From JBKEDC01 sp047972995 (lineage in GTDB: Bacteria; Bacteroidota; Bacteroidia; Bacteroidales; Prolixibacteraceae): a stretch of 64,000 bases of DNA. The notes under the pieces are model-generated. The model was not told the origin of the DNA, did not search any database, and saw only the letters and a program-made list of their open reading frames with translations. Position 1 is the first letter of the stretch, and every line of letters starts with the position of its first letter. Location of the stretch: the NCBI GenBank assembly GCA_047972995.1, contig JBKEBD010000016.1:1-64000 (forward strand), written 5' to 3'. The translations under genes were made by a program, and so were the position numbers. Below, piece after piece: positions 16,123-26,066 of the stretch.

Positions 16123-18489
16123 ATGAGAAAAATCTTTTTCCTGCTAGCTTGTATTTTGGTAGCTAGCAACAGCATGGCACAATTCAAATTGAACCAACAA
16201 CCTGAAGCCAGAAAAGTGATCAGCCTCGATAAAGATTGGGCGTTTATTGCTGAAGATGTAGCTGGTGCCGAAGCATTGAAGTATAAAGACAAAGCGTGGC
16301 GAAAACTCGATGTCCCTCATGATTGGAGTATTGAAGGTACTTTCGATCGAGATGAACCTTCGGGTCGTGGTGGTGGCTATTTGCCCACAGGCATTGGCTG
16401 GTATCGAAAAACATTGGAAATACCCAAAGAGTATGCCGATAAGAAAGTCTATGTGCATTTCGATGGGGTAATGAGTAATAGCTCGGTCTATGTAAATGGT
16501 ACCGAGGTTGGTAACCGAGCATATGGATACAGTGCATTTCAATACGACATTACTGACTACCTAGTTACCGGTAAGAAAAATGTGCTTGCCGTGCGCTGCG
16601 ATAATAGTATGCAACCTAACTCACGTTGGTACACTGGCTGTGGAATTTATCGTCACGTAAATTTAATTGTTGCTGATAAAATCAACATCGACAACTGGGG
16701 TGTTTTCATCACTACCCCTAGCATTAGCAAAGAAAAAGCAGTTGTAAAAATCCAAACCACAGTCACCAACCACACCGAAAAAGCACAATTGATAGCGGTT
16801 AAATCAACACTCTATTCTCCAGAAAACAAAGCTGTTGCCGATGATGTAAAATCGGTTCAAATTGCAGCTGGTGAAACAATGAATGTAACGCAAGAAGTGA
16901 ATGTGAGAAATCCTGATATTTGGGACTTAGACCACCCTGCTATCTATGAAGCTGTGAGCCAATTGAGCCTTAATGGTGTACTTCTTGATGATGAGGTAAA
17001 CACCTTTGGTATCCGTCAAATGCACTTTGAAGCTGCCACAGGATTCTATCTCAACGATAAGAACATCAAGATTCAAGGGGTATGTTTGCATCACGATGGT
17101 GGAGCTTTCGGGGCTGCAGTTCCCTTAGCTGTTTGGGCCGACCGAATTGCCAAACTTAAAAGCATTGGGGTTAATGGCATTCGCTGTGCCCACAATCCTT
17201 TTGCTGCTGAATTCTACGACCTGTGCGACAGAATGGGTATGCTTGTAATGGATGAATCGCTCGATACTTGGACTGCGGTGAAAAATCACTCGCGCTACGG
17301 CTACCAAACCATTTTCGAAGAAAACTGGGAGAAAGATACACGCACCATGATCCTCAAAAGTAGAAATCATCCTTCGATATTTATTTATAGTCTCGGAAAT
17401 GAAATCCGCGACCGTATTGCAAATAAAGAAGCTCAAGATCGTTTCATTGGTATGCGAGATATTGCTCATGAACTAGATCATTCTCGTCCGAACACAGTGG
17501 CACTCTTCCGTCCAAACTCGGAATGGGCACAAGCCTACACCAATGGATTCTCTGAACTAATGGACATTGTAGGGCAAAATTACCGCGAAAATGAGTTGGT
17601 GCAAGCTCACCTCGACCGACCCGAACGAATTGTTATTGGTACTGAAAATGGTCATTCGCGTGCTGCCATGCAAGTACTCCGAGATAATCCATTCATGTCT
17701 GGTCAGTTTATTTGGACAGGTTACGATTACATTGGAGAAGCCGATTGGCCCGAAATTGACCATGGATTTGGTGTTTTCACCCGAATTGGAACTTACCGCC
17801 CTGTAACCTATCAACGTGAAAGCTGGTGGGGAGAGAAGCCTGTAGCCTATTTTGCTCGCCGAGAAACCAACGCTGGGAACGGAAATTGGGTGACTGATTG
17901 GACACCCAAAGACTACGACACCTACGATGTGGCTGTAATGGAGGTGTATAGCAATTGTGAAGAAGTAGAAGTTATCTTGAATGGTAAATCTATTGGGAGA
18001 GAAACTGTCCCTACCAATGGTTCGTCGGTTCCTTTTACATGTGCTTATGAGCAAGGTACAATTCGAATCGTGGGATATAACAATGGCAAAGAAGCCGCTT
18101 CTCAATCATTCACTTCTGCAGGCTATGTAGAGAAACTAAAAGCTGAAAGCGATAAATCTATCATTGCGGTGAATCCTGATGATGTGGCAACTATCACAAT
18201 AAAAGCCTACGATGCTAATGACATTCACCATCCGCTTGCCGATGCAATGATCTATTTTGAAGTGGAAGGACCCGGATTTATTGCAGGAGTTGACAATGGC
18301 GATATTGAGTGTCACACCTCTATGAAAGGCACCGAGAAGCGTTTGCACCGAGGCGAAACTAAAGCTTACATTCAAGCTACTGGTGAGGGCACAATAACCA
18401 TTAAAGCCAAAGGTAAATTCTTGCCTGAAGTTTCTATAAGTATTCAAGCTAAAGGTACCGAATTTAATTGGAGTGATTATTTAAAATAG
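16123..18489 (+). CDS. Family GH2 beta-galactosidase, secreted
   Basis: The 788-residue protein has a signal peptide (residues about 1-19, ending NSMAQ). A GH2 sugar-binding jelly-roll, an immunoglobulin-like domain and a TIM barrel follow. The barrel carries the family signatures GIRCAHNPF and SIFIYSLGNE, the latter giving the acid/base Glu at about 427. The segment IGTENG places the likely nucleophile at about Glu508. The C-terminal part (from about 600) contains further Ig-like modules with DUF4982-type character. The enzyme should hydrolyse beta-galactosides or related linkages in the periplasm. No SusC/SusD pair or regulator lies beside it, so it is not in a visible polysaccharide-utilisation locus. 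The upstream 294 bp holds only the remnant noted at 15866. The exact substrate is not predictable. Confidence 0.88.
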   Translation: MRKIFFLLACILVASNSMAQFKLNQQPEARKVISLDKDWAFIAEDVAGAEALKYKDKAWRKLDVPHDWSIEGTFDRDEPSGRGGGYLPTGIGWYRKTLEIPKEYADKKVYVHFDGVMSNSSVYVNGTEVGNRAYGYSAFQYDITDYLVTGKKNVLAVRCDNSMQPNSRWYTGCGIYRHVNLIVADKINIDNWGVFITTPSISKEKAVVKIQTTVTNHTEKAQLIAVKSTLYSPENKAVADDVKSVQIAAGETMNVTQEVNVRNPDIWDLDHPAIYEAVSQLSLNGVLLDDEVNTFGIRQMHFEAATGFYLNDKNIKIQGVCLHHDGGAFGAAVPLAVWADRIAKLKSIGVNGIRCAHNPFAAEFYDLCDRMGMLVMDESLDTWTAVKNHSRYGYQTIFEENWEKDTRTMILKSRNHPSIFIYSLGNEIRDRIANKEAQDRFIGMRDIAHELDHSRPNTVALFRPNSEWAQAYTNGFSELMDIVGQNYRENELVQAHLDRPERIVIGTENGHSRAAMQVLRDNPFMSGQFIWTGYDYIGEADWPEIDHGFGVFTRIGTYRPVTYQRESWWGEKPVAYFARRETNAGNGNWVTDWTPKDYDTYDVAVMEVYSNCEEVEVILNGKSIGRETVPTNGSSVPFTCAYEQGTIRIVGYNNGKEAASQSFTSAGYVEKLKAESDKSIIAVNPDDVATITIKAYDANDIHHPLADAMIYFEVEGPGFIAGVDNGDIECHTSMKGTEKRLHRGETKAYIQATGEGTITIKAKGKFLPEVSISIQAKGTEFNWSDYLK

Positions 18490-18514
18490 GTCTTCCACTA
18501 CTGTGGAATTAAAC

Positions 18515-18551
18515 AAAATAGGGTGTTCCAAAACGGACACCCTATTTTTTT
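18515..18551 (+). terminator. Intrinsic terminator after GH2 gene (convergent with purC)
   Basis: The arms AAAATAGGGTGTTCC and GGACACCCTATTTT form a stem of about 14 bp with one bulged T, followed by a T run. The A run on the other side means it can work for both convergent genes. Confidence 0.85.
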
Positions 18552-18571
18552 GCATTATAAAAATGACTCTA

Positions 18572-19519
18572 CTACAAAGTAGCTAAAAAATCATTTGCAT
18601 TTTTCTCGATGCGTGCATTAATATCAGCAGTGCTTGATTTCTCAAAAGTGTCGCCTGTGATATTCTCATAAAGCTCAATATAACGTTCTGTAACCGACGC
18701 CACAAAATCAGCATCCATCGTTGGCACTGTTTGTCCATCTTGTCCTTGAAATCCGTTTGCCATCAGCCATTCGCGCACAAATTCTTTTGAAAGTTGCTTT
18801 TGCGCTTCACCTTTTGCCAATCTTTCCGCATAACCTTCTGCATAGAAATAACGAGATGAATCAGGGGTGTGAATCTCATCAATCAAATATATTTTGCCGC
18901 CTTTCTTACCAAACTCATATTTAGTATCCACCAAAATCAAACCTTTTTCAGCCGCCATTTTTGTACCTTCTGCAAACAGAGCTTGCGTATAGTTTTCTAA
19001 TGCTATATAGTCTTCTTCCGACACTAAACCATGTTTAATGATGTCTTCGCGAGAAATATCCTCATCATGTCCCACATCTTCTTTTGTTGTTGGAGTAATG
19101 ATTGGGTGAGCAAACTTTTGATTTTCTACCATTCCATCAGGAAGCTCTACTCCACAAAGTGTGCGTTTACCACTCTTATATTCGCGCCAAGCATGACCAG
19201 TAAGGTAACCACGAATAACCATCTCTACTTTAAACTGTTCGCAAGCATGACCGATAGTAACGTTTGCATCGGGAGTAGCTATTTTCCAGTTTGGCACAAT
19301 GTGTGAAGTTGCATCGAGGAATTTCGCTGCAATTTGGTTCAACACTTGTCCTTTATAAGGGATACCTTCGGGAAGAATTACATCGAATGCCGAAATTCTA
19401 TCACTCACTACCATCACAAGATAGTCATTGTCTAACGTATAAACATCGCGCACTTTACCGTGATAAACTGCCTTTTGATTAGGAAATTGAAAATCTGTTT
19501 TTGTTAATGCACTACTCAT
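18572..19519 (-). CDS. purC: Phosphoribosylaminoimidazole-succinocarboxamide synthase
   Basis: SAICAR synthase joins aspartate to CAIR in de novo purine synthesis, with ATP. The 315-residue product is the size of Bacteroidales PurC. The segments YHGKVRDVYTL, VVSDRISAFDVILPEGIPYKG, GYLTGHAWREYKSG and LVDTKYEFG are all family features. I place the start at the ATG at 19519 (MSSALTKTDF); an open frame extends 21 codons further upstream but overlaps phoH and lacks similarity. The start overlaps the phoH stop by 8 bp, so the two are translationally coupled. Confidence 0.95.
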   Translation of the reverse strand: MSSALTKTDFQFPNQKAVYHGKVRDVYTLDNDYLVMVVSDRISAFDVILPEGIPYKGQVLNQIAAKFLDATSHIVPNWKIATPDANVTIGHACEQFKVEMVIRGYLTGHAWREYKSGKRTLCGVELPDGMVENQKFAHPIITPTTKEDVGHDEDISREDIIKHGLVSEEDYIALENYTQALFAEGTKMAAEKGLILVDTKYEFGKKGGKIYLIDEIHTPDSSRYFYAEGYAERLAKGEAQKQLSKEFVREWLMANGFQGQDGQTVPTMDADFVASVTERYIELYENITGDTFEKSSTADINARIEKNANDFLATL

Positions 19520-20510
19520 TTTCTTGATTTTTATTTTGTTTAAATTCTTCTTTTCGAGCCAATTGCTGCTGAGTTTCCACATCGTAAGCCTCTACAATTT
19601 GTTGCACCAGTCGGTGGCGCACGATGTCGCTAGCATTGAATCTAACGAATGAAATATCTTTAATGTTTCTAAGAATACGCTGCGCCTGCACCAATCCCGA
19701 CATATGCATATGGGATAAGTCAATCTGACTTTCATCGCCTGTAATAATGAATTTGGTGTTTTTCCCCATGCGAGTGAGAAACATTTTCATTTGATTGGCT
19801 GTTGTGTTTTGCGCTTCATCAAGAATAACAAAGGCATCGCTAAGCGTTCGTCCACGCATAAATGCCAAGGGGGCAATCTGAATAACACCTTCTTTCATAA
19901 ATTCCTCCAACTTTTTGGCAGGAATCATGTCTTGCAGCGCATCATAAAGCGGCTGCAAATAGGGGTCTATCTTGTCTTTCAAATCGCCGGGCAAGAAGCC
20001 CAAATTTTCACCAGCTTCCACTGCTGGTCGGCTGAGAATAATGCGACGAATCTCGCGGTTTTTCAACGCTCGAACCGCCAAAGCAATCGCCACATAAGTT
20101 TTACCTGTTCCTGCTGGACCAATGGCAAAAACCATATCCTTTTTCTTTGCTTGTTCTACTAAAATGCGTTGATTAGGTGTTTTGGCATTAATTGGTTTAC
20201 CATTATTCCCGTGCAACAGCACATCTTTGGCATGAAGCAAAGCCTCATTGGCTAGCGGACTATTTGTAAGTACTTGGCGAATCGTGTCGATGCTCAACAC
20301 ATTAAATTGGAGGTAATGATCGAGCAGCTCTCGCAGTTTCAGCTCAAAACTCACAATTTCTGCCTTATCACCCTGCACTATAATTTGCTCTCCCCTACTC
20401 ACAATTTTGAGTTTAGGGAAAAATTCGCTCACTAAGTCAATCTTTGCATTATTCACTCCATAGAATTCTAGGAGGTCAACGTCATTTAGTATAATGGATT
20501 TTTCAAACAT
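19512..20510 (-). CDS. phoH: PhoH-like ATPase
   Basis: The 332-residue cytoplasmic protein has the PhoH nucleotide-binding core with Walker A AIGPAGTGKTYVAIA and Walker B FVILDEAQNTT. The stretch GFLPGDLKDKIDPYLQPLYD and the later ITGDESQIDL are typical of the family. PhoH-like proteins are RNA-linked ATPases associated with stress and RNA metabolism; the exact role is not settled. The N-terminus (ILNDVDLLEFYGVNN) is the usual short KH-like lead-in. It is upstream of and coupled to purC. The intergenic region upstream carries a divergent promoter motif for the DUF4831 gene. Confidence 0.93.
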   Translation of the reverse strand: MFEKSIILNDVDLLEFYGVNNAKIDLVSEFFPKLKIVSRGEQIIVQGDKAEIVSFELKLRELLDHYLQFNVLSIDTIRQVLTNSPLANEALLHAKDVLLHGNNGKPINAKTPNQRILVEQAKKKDMVFAIGPAGTGKTYVAIALAVRALKNREIRRIILSRPAVEAGENLGFLPGDLKDKIDPYLQPLYDALQDMIPAKKLEEFMKEGVIQIAPLAFMRGRTLSDAFVILDEAQNTTANQMKMFLTRMGKNTKFIITGDESQIDLSHMHMSGLVQAQRILRNIKDISFVRFNASDIVRHRLVQQIVEAYDVETQQQLARKEEFKQNKNQENE

Positions 20511-20610
20511 ATATTAATTATTGCCGCTCAAAATTACAAAAATACCGATACCATGGCACAACTTACAACACAGTTTGCTCAAATAGGCTTAGTTTTTTGC
20601 AAAAAAACTT

Positions 20611-20618
20611 TACATTTG
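20611..20618 (+). promoter_or_regulatory. TAnnTTTG promoter element
   Basis: TACATTTG lies 60 bp before the DUF4831 gene, with a TTTTTTG run just upstream. It is a Bacteroidota -7 type box. Confidence 0.45.
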
Positions 20619-20677
20619 AGCGAGCAGAAATGCTCTGCACATAAAAATGTCTAAACAATCTACAATATTATACCTTA

Positions 20678-21784
20678 ATGAAAACAAAAGCACTCCTCCT
20701 TTTAGCTCTTATCTTTAGTATTTCTTTTAACGCTTCGGCAAAAAAGAAGAAAGAAGAAGCACCCATTCTTGGACTAGTATATAGTCTTCCCCGCACGGTG
20801 GTGAAAATCAATGTGAGTGCTCAATACACACAAATTGTAGCTGGTCCTTATGCCAAATATGCAGAAACTTACTTAGGCATTCAGAACGTGCCTTTGCAAG
20901 ATGTGCAACGTTGGCACATTAGCGATGTTAGCTTCATCACTTTTGCCGAAGCTGACCCTACGCAACAATACCAATCGCTAGGTACAGGAGGTTCTTTGGT
21001 GAGTTTGTGCAACAATGGTATAATTGCAGGCGTAAACACCGTAGCACCTCAACAAGAGCAACAACCTAGCTACTCATCTTTTGTATCTCCAAAAGTTCAA
21101 AGGCCCATTATCAATTTCACCAATCTTACTATGGATGGGCGTACCTACACCGTTACCGACTCAACAGGCACACATATTTTCAAAAAAACCGATGAAGAAA
21201 TGGCACAAGAAGCAGCCAACACAATCATCGATTTGCGTCAGCAACGCTACGACCTACTAGCCGGAGCACTCGACAGTCGAGAAGCAGGCAGCGCACAAAC
21301 TTTGCAAGCTGCTGCCGAGAAGCTAAAAAAAATGGAAGAAGAATATCTTTCTTTATTCATTGGAGCTAGCTATTCTGCTACTTGTCAGTTTAATTTCGAC
21401 TATGTACCTACTAGCCCTAGCGCTTCTGGCGAAGTAGCTTTCCGATTTTCAACCGACCACGGACCTGTTCCTGCCGATGATTTATCGGGAGCTCCTGTTA
21501 CTGTGGCTATCAGCACAAACAATCATTTAGCAGAAGGCTTTGGCAACACAGAAAGCGAAGATGCACTATATTATCGTATTCCGGGAAAAGCTAACTTTGC
21601 CTTAGAATATGCTGGAAAAACACTGGCAACAGCTCAAATTGAGTTAGCTCAATTTGGCTCTATTATGCCTATTCCTAGCCAACTTCTCGACGGCAGATTC
21701 GAAATCAAAATGAACACCGAAACAGGAGCTATCATGGGAAGCAAACAAGTGGTTTTTGAAGAAGACACTAAAAAGAAAAAATAA
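20678..21784 (+). CDS. DUF4831 family exported protein
   Basis: The 368-residue protein has a signal peptide (residues 1-21, ending NASA), a Lys-rich start to the mature part and the conserved opening LGLVYSLPRTVVKINV. The body matches the Bacteroidota-specific DUF4831 family (YAETYLGI, WHISDV, DGRTYTVTD). A helical coiled region about 200-225 splits it into two beta-rich halves, and a Lys-rich tail ends it. The function is unknown. The gene stands alone between phoH and pepD. The recognition is by family pattern, not by motif chemistry. Confidence 0.75.
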   Translation: MKTKALLLLALIFSISFNASAKKKKEEAPILGLVYSLPRTVVKINVSAQYTQIVAGPYAKYAETYLGIQNVPLQDVQRWHISDVSFITFAEADPTQQYQSLGTGGSLVSLCNNGIIAGVNTVAPQQEQQPSYSSFVSPKVQRPIINFTNLTMDGRTYTVTDSTGTHIFKKTDEEMAQEAANTIIDLRQQRYDLLAGALDSREAGSAQTLQAAAEKLKKMEEEYLSLFIGASYSATCQFNFDYVPTSPSASGEVAFRFSTDHGPVPADDLSGAPVTVAISTNNHLAEGFGNTESEDALYYRIPGKANFALEYAGKTLATAQIELAQFGSIMPIPSQLLDGRFEIKMNTETGAIMGSKQVVFEEDTKKKK

Positions 21785-21863
21785 CAAATAGCCCTACGAA
21801 TGTTCAATTATAGCGCGTGCTTTGCACTTCGCATTTTGTAACTTCGCACTTTAAAATAATCAT

Positions 21864-23330
21864 ATGAGTAAAGAGATTCAAAACCTAGAACCCCAAGCCA
21901 TTTGGAAAAACTTCCATGCGCTAACACAAATTCCTCGCCCTTCAAACCACGAGGCGAAAATTCAAGAATACATCTTCAATTTTGGGAAGGAATTGGGACT
22001 AGAAACCATTAAAGACTCGGTGGGAAACATCATCATCAAGAAACCTGCAACAGCAGGACAAGAACACCGAAAGGGTGTTATCTTGCAAGCCCACCTCGAC
22101 ATGGTTCCGCAAAAAAACAGCGACAAAATTCACAACTTCGAAACCGATCCTATCGAAGCATTCGTTGATGGCGACTGGGTTACTGCCAACGGCACAACAC
22201 TAGGAGCCGACAATGGTATCGGTGCTGCTGCTGCCATGGCTATTCTAGCATCTACTGATATTGAGCATGGTCCCGTGGAAGCTTTATTCACTGCCACCGA
22301 AGAAACAGGCATGGACGGTGCCAATGGCTTAGAAGCCGGACTAATTGATGGCGACATTCTGCTCAATATGGACTCTGAAGATGAAGGTGAACTTTATGTA
22401 GGTTGTGCTGGTGGCGAAGATGCAACCGTTACATTCAAATATGAAAAACGCGAAATTCCCACCGAATTTATAGGGGGTAAACTCTGCATCACAGGTTTAA
22501 AAGGAGGACACTCGGGCATGGACATCGTGTTGCAGCGTGCCAATGCCAATAAATTATTCTTCCGCATATTAAACGAACTTTCTAACAACTGTGGCGTTCG
22601 ACTATCGAGCATTGAAGGAGGAAGTTTGCGCAATGCTATACCTCGCGAAGCTTTCGGACTAATTGCCGTGAGGAAAACACGTTGGAAATCGGCTGTTGAG
22701 CTTGTTGAAAGCTTGAATGAAATTATCAAAAAAGAATATGCAGCTACTGAACCCGATATGCACATTGAGCTTATTCCTGAAACCATAATTAGCCAACTCA
22801 TCAACAAGAGTACACAACGCCAACTTACCGCAGCTATTCTAGCCTGCCCAAATGGTGTAATTCGTATGTCAGATGATATGCAGGGCTTGGTGGAAACATC
22901 GGTAAATATGGCTACTGTAAGCTCTGCAAATAAAGGCAACAAGATTGTTATTTCATTCTTAATGCGTAGTTCGGTTGATACTGCCAAATCATATTTAGGA
23001 CAACGCATTGCATCAGTATTTGAATTAGCTGGTGCTAGCGTTAGTTTTTCAGGAGCATATCCCGGCTGGCAGCCAAATATGGCATCGCCAATTTTAAAAA
23101 CCATGCAAGATGTTTACCATAACAAATATGGAAAAACACCTGAAATTAAAGCGGTACACGCAGGGTTAGAATGTGGTATCTTGGGCGGAACTTATCCGAA
23201 TTGGGACATGATTTCATTCGGACCAACCATTCGTTTCCCCCACTCTCCCGATGAAAAAGTAAACATCGAAACTGTGGCTAAGTTTTGGGATTACCTCCTT
23301 GAGGTGCTCAAGAACATTCCATCAAAATAA
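21864..23330 (+). CDS. pepD: Aminoacyl-histidine dipeptidase (M20C, PepD)
   Basis: The 488-residue cytosolic metallopeptidase cleaves Xaa-His and other dipeptides. The M20 zinc motifs are visible: HLDMVPQ, LGADNGIG, TATEETGMDGA (catalytic Glu pair) and NMDSEDEGELYVGCAGG, plus the distal His in KAVHAGLECG. The GHSGMDIVL segment marks the lid/dimerisation domain. The length is normal for PepD. A TAnnTTCG-like element (TAACTTCG, about 21839-21846) precedes the start. It pairs functionally with the peptide transporter downstream, although a terminator-like inverted repeat separates them. Confidence 0.93.
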   Translation: MSKEIQNLEPQAIWKNFHALTQIPRPSNHEAKIQEYIFNFGKELGLETIKDSVGNIIIKKPATAGQEHRKGVILQAHLDMVPQKNSDKIHNFETDPIEAFVDGDWVTANGTTLGADNGIGAAAAMAILASTDIEHGPVEALFTATEETGMDGANGLEAGLIDGDILLNMDSEDEGELYVGCAGGEDATVTFKYEKREIPTEFIGGKLCITGLKGGHSGMDIVLQRANANKLFFRILNELSNNCGVRLSSIEGGSLRNAIPREAFGLIAVRKTRWKSAVELVESLNEIIKKEYAATEPDMHIELIPETIISQLINKSTQRQLTAAILACPNGVIRMSDDMQGLVETSVNMATVSSANKGNKIVISFLMRSSVDTAKSYLGQRIASVFELAGASVSFSGAYPGWQPNMASPILKTMQDVYHNKYGKTPEIKAVHAGLECGILGGTYPNWDMISFGPTIRFPHSPDEKVNIETVAKFWDYLLEVLKNIPSK

Positions 23331-23379
23331 TATCTCAAAGCTATATTTCGCAAACTGCAAAGTATAGCTTTGAAATATT
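23329..23379 (+). terminator. Terminator-like inverted repeat after pepD
   Basis: The arms AATATCTCAAAGCTATA and TATAGCTTTGAAATATT form a 17-bp stem with one mismatch and a loop of 17 bases. Only a short T run follows (ATTTT), so termination strength is uncertain. Confidence 0.5.
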
Positions 23380-23437
23380 ATTTTAACAATAAGTCAAAAA
23401 ATTAAACCTAAAATAGAAGTTTTTACTTCATAATTGG

Positions 23438-23445
23438 TATTTTTG
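23438..23445 (+). promoter_or_regulatory. TAnnTTTG promoter element of peptide transporter
   Basis: TATTTTTG lies 25 bp before the start codon of the POT-family transporter, a normal place for the -7 box. Confidence 0.45.
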
Positions 23446-23470
23446 CTAACATACATACAAAAACAATAAA

Positions 23471-24988
23471 ATGAGTTCACAAGACAAAAGTTTTTTTGGT
23501 CATCCCGGAGGATTGGCCACGCTATTTGCTACTGAAATGTGGGAACGTTTCAGCTACTACGGAATGCGTGCATTGCTCGTATTATTCTTAACTGCAGAAT
23601 TAGTTAACGGTGGTTTCGGCTTCGATCGTGAAACTGCTTTTCAAATCTATGGTATCTTTACGGCGCTAGTTTATGTCACCCCAATGATTGGTGGTGTACT
23701 TGCAGATAAAGTATTAGGTCGGCGCATGACAATCTACATTGGTGGACTAACTATGGCAATTGGTCAATTCATGTTGGCTTGGGCTGCTATTCATCATGGT
23801 GCTGGCGATTTACCTTCAGCTCGTGAATTTTGGTTCTACTGCGGTCTAGGTGTGCTCATCTTGGGTAATGGTTTCTTCAAGCCAAACATTTCAACCATGG
23901 TGGGTGATTTATATGACAACAATGACCCTCGTAAAGATGGTGGTTTCACTATTTTCTACATGGGTATCAACCTTGGAGCATTCATTTCTCCGTTCGTGGC
24001 TGGCTATCTTGGTGAACAAGTAAGCTGGAAATACGGATACATTGCATCTGGGGTAGGTATGATTATTGGTGTAATCTGGTTCTTAATGCGCTCAGAACGC
24101 ACACTAGGTCATATTGGTATGCCTCCTAAAACTCCTAAAACTCAAACTCGATTAACATGCAAAAACTGGGCAACAATAGCTTTATATGTTGGCTGTTTAG
24201 TGTTTGGTGTGATTGGTTTCATGAAAGGATGGGGCGCATTATCAGATTCAGCTACTACTTGGATTATCCGCATTGTGGCTACTCTTGGAGGTGGTTATCT
24301 AATTACTTCAATTGTGAAAGATACTCAAGGTGCTGAGCAATGGGGACGCGTAGCTGTGATCTTCATATTGGCATTCTTTAATATTTTCTTCTGGGTTGGT
24401 TTCGAACAAGCTGGTACTACATTTAATATGTTTGCTGCTGAAAACACCGACCGTATGATTGGAAGCTTTGAAATTCCTGCATCGTGGTTCCAAGCTATCA
24501 ATGCTGTGTTTATCGTGTTACTTGCTCCTTTGTTCTCTATCATGTGGGTGAAATTGGGCAAGCTAAACCCTAAAACTCCATTTAAATTTGGTTGGGGTAT
24601 GGCCCTATTGGCAATTGGTGCTGCTGTAATGGCTGTGGCCGATGGTTTTACTCAAGGCGGCACAAACTTAGTTTCTCCTCTTTGGTTGACTTTAGTTTAC
24701 CTTATTTTCACTTGTGGTGAGCTTTGTACCTCTCCTATCGGACTATCAATGGTAACTAAATTATCTCCTCCAAAACTAGTTTCAACTATGATGGGATTGT
24801 GGATGTTCTCATTTGCTGCTGGTAACTTCGGAGCATCGCAAATGGAAAAACTTTCTCAAACTATTGAAGCAAGCACTGGAACAGAAGTCAACGTGTTCTG
24901 GTTCGTGTCTATCATCACTGCCATTGCATCGGTGTTACTATTTATCCTTGGTCCATGGTTGACTAAAATGATGAAAGGTATTGATTAA
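23471..24988 (+). CDS. POT/PTR2-family proton-coupled peptide transporter
   Basis: The 505-residue inner-membrane protein has about twelve to fourteen membrane helices. The N-terminal motif FATEMWERFSYYGMRALLVLF contains the ExxER proton-coupling motif of the POT family. The segments ADKVLGRRMTI, NGFFKPNIST and FYMGINLGAFISP are further PTR2 signatures. It imports di- and tripeptides. The neighbouring pepD product could hydrolyse them in the cytoplasm, so the two genes make a peptide-use pair. It ends at a very strong 26-bp perfect palindrome. Confidence 0.93.
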   Translation: MSSQDKSFFGHPGGLATLFATEMWERFSYYGMRALLVLFLTAELVNGGFGFDRETAFQIYGIFTALVYVTPMIGGVLADKVLGRRMTIYIGGLTMAIGQFMLAWAAIHHGAGDLPSAREFWFYCGLGVLILGNGFFKPNISTMVGDLYDNNDPRKDGGFTIFYMGINLGAFISPFVAGYLGEQVSWKYGYIASGVGMIIGVIWFLMRSERTLGHIGMPPKTPKTQTRLTCKNWATIALYVGCLVFGVIGFMKGWGALSDSATTWIIRIVATLGGGYLITSIVKDTQGAEQWGRVAVIFILAFFNIFFWVGFEQAGTTFNMFAAENTDRMIGSFEIPASWFQAINAVFIVLLAPLFSIMWVKLGKLNPKTPFKFGWGMALLAIGAAVMAVADGFTQGGTNLVSPLWLTLVYLIFTCGELCTSPIGLSMVTKLSPPKLVSTMMGLWMFSFAAGNFGASQMEKLSQTIEASTGTEVNVFWFVSIITAIASVLLFILGPWLTKMMKGID

Positions 24989-25000
24989 TTCTACATCGCA

Positions 25001-25057
25001 ATAGATAATAAAAAACGGTTTGTTCAGTAATTGAACAAACCGTTTTTTATTATCTAT
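25001..25057. terminator. Bidirectional intrinsic terminator with 26-bp perfect stem
   Basis: The arms at 25001-25026 and 25032-25057 are perfectly complementary around a five-base loop (GTAAT). A/T runs on both sides suit termination from either direction. It lies between the transporter gene and the convergent dapA. Confidence 0.88.
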
Positions 25058-25171
25058 TCTTTGAACAGGGGTACCTAACAAATAGTTTAGAGGAAGCCTC
25101 AAATATGCTTTACGCCCTAACAGCCCTATCCTACGCGTTTTTATTCTAGCTAACTCTATTTAGCTCTAGGC

Positions 25172-26065
25172 TTATTGCAACTGCCCTTTAAGTATATCTA
25201 ATTCTATACTTAATTCCTTTGTTAGCTCAGCACTAGCCTCTACCAATGGTAAACGACAGGTGGTGCTACTCAATCCCATAAGATTCATTAAAGCTTTCAC
25301 ACCTGCAGGACTTCCTTCCTTAAAAATCAATCGGCTCAGTTGAAGCATCTTCACATGTAATTCTATGGCTTCTTTAAGCTTTTGCTCTTTGGCTAATTGC
25401 ACCATACGAGCCATTTCTTTAGGGAAAACATTTGCAATAACAGAAATCACACCACTAGCACCTACCGACAAGATTGGTAGTGTTAATGCGTCATCGCCTG
25501 AAATTACGGTGAAATTATCGGGAGTATCTCTCACAATTTCTGAAACTTGGTTCAAATCTCCAGATGCTTCTTTTATAGCTATAATATTTTTACAGCTTGT
25601 GCCCAACTCCACGGCACTATCGGCCGATAGGTTAACCCCTGTTCGTCCCGGTACATTATAAAGTATAACTGGAACAGGCGAAGCTTCTGCCACTGCCTTG
25701 TAATAGGCTACTAATCCTGATTGCTGCGGTTTATTATAAAATGGAGTTACCGACAAGATTCCATCAATACCCGTAAAATCGGTCTTGTGTATCGAATCGA
25801 TTACTGCCGTAGGATTATTTCCTCCAAGTCCTAACATAATAGGAACTCTTCCGTTCACTTCCTTCTTAATGCAGTTCACCACTTGGTCCTTCTCTTCATC
25901 AGAAAGTGTTGGCGTTTCTGCCGTTGTGCCAAGAGCCACGATATAATCAATGCCTCCCTCTATTTGGAAATTCACTAAAGCTTTTAGGGCTTCAAAGTCA
26001 ATTGTATTATCTGCTTGAAAGGGAGTTACAAGTGCAACTCCAGCTCCTTCAAATAATTTTGTCAT
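25172..26065 (-). CDS. dapA: 4-hydroxy-tetrahydrodipicolinate synthase
   Basis: This 297-residue cytosolic TIM-barrel aldolase condenses pyruvate with aspartate semialdehyde in lysine and meso-diaminopimelate synthesis. The segments GVALVTPF, ALGTTAETPTLS and LYNVPGRTGVNL (catalytic Tyr) and the Schiff-base Lys in IIAIKEASGD are all present. The length is standard. It starts 1 bp after the stop of the DUF6913-like gene upstream, so the two share a transcript. The 114 bp between it and the terminator hold nothing else. Confidence 0.95.
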   Translation of the reverse strand: MTKLFEGAGVALVTPFQADNTIDFEALKALVNFQIEGGIDYIVALGTTAETPTLSDEEKDQVVNCIKKEVNGRVPIMLGLGGNNPTAVIDSIHKTDFTGIDGILSVTPFYNKPQQSGLVAYYKAVAEASPVPVILYNVPGRTGVNLSADSAVELGTSCKNIIAIKEASGDLNQVSEIVRDTPDNFTVISGDDALTLPILSVGASGVISVIANVFPKEMARMVQLAKEQKLKEAIELHVKMLQLSRLIFKEGSPAGVKALMNLMGLSSTTCRLPLVEASAELTKELSIELDILKGQLQ

Positions 26066-26066
26066 A

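Noticed and set aside
16144..18447. Several long minus-strand frames across the GH2 gene
   Set aside because: They are antisense shadows of a clearly coding plus-strand gene and have no family resemblance.
19290..19320. TGGCAC ... TTGC resembling a sigma-54 promoter
   Set aside because: The spacing between the two blocks is wrong for -24/-12, and it lies inside purC.
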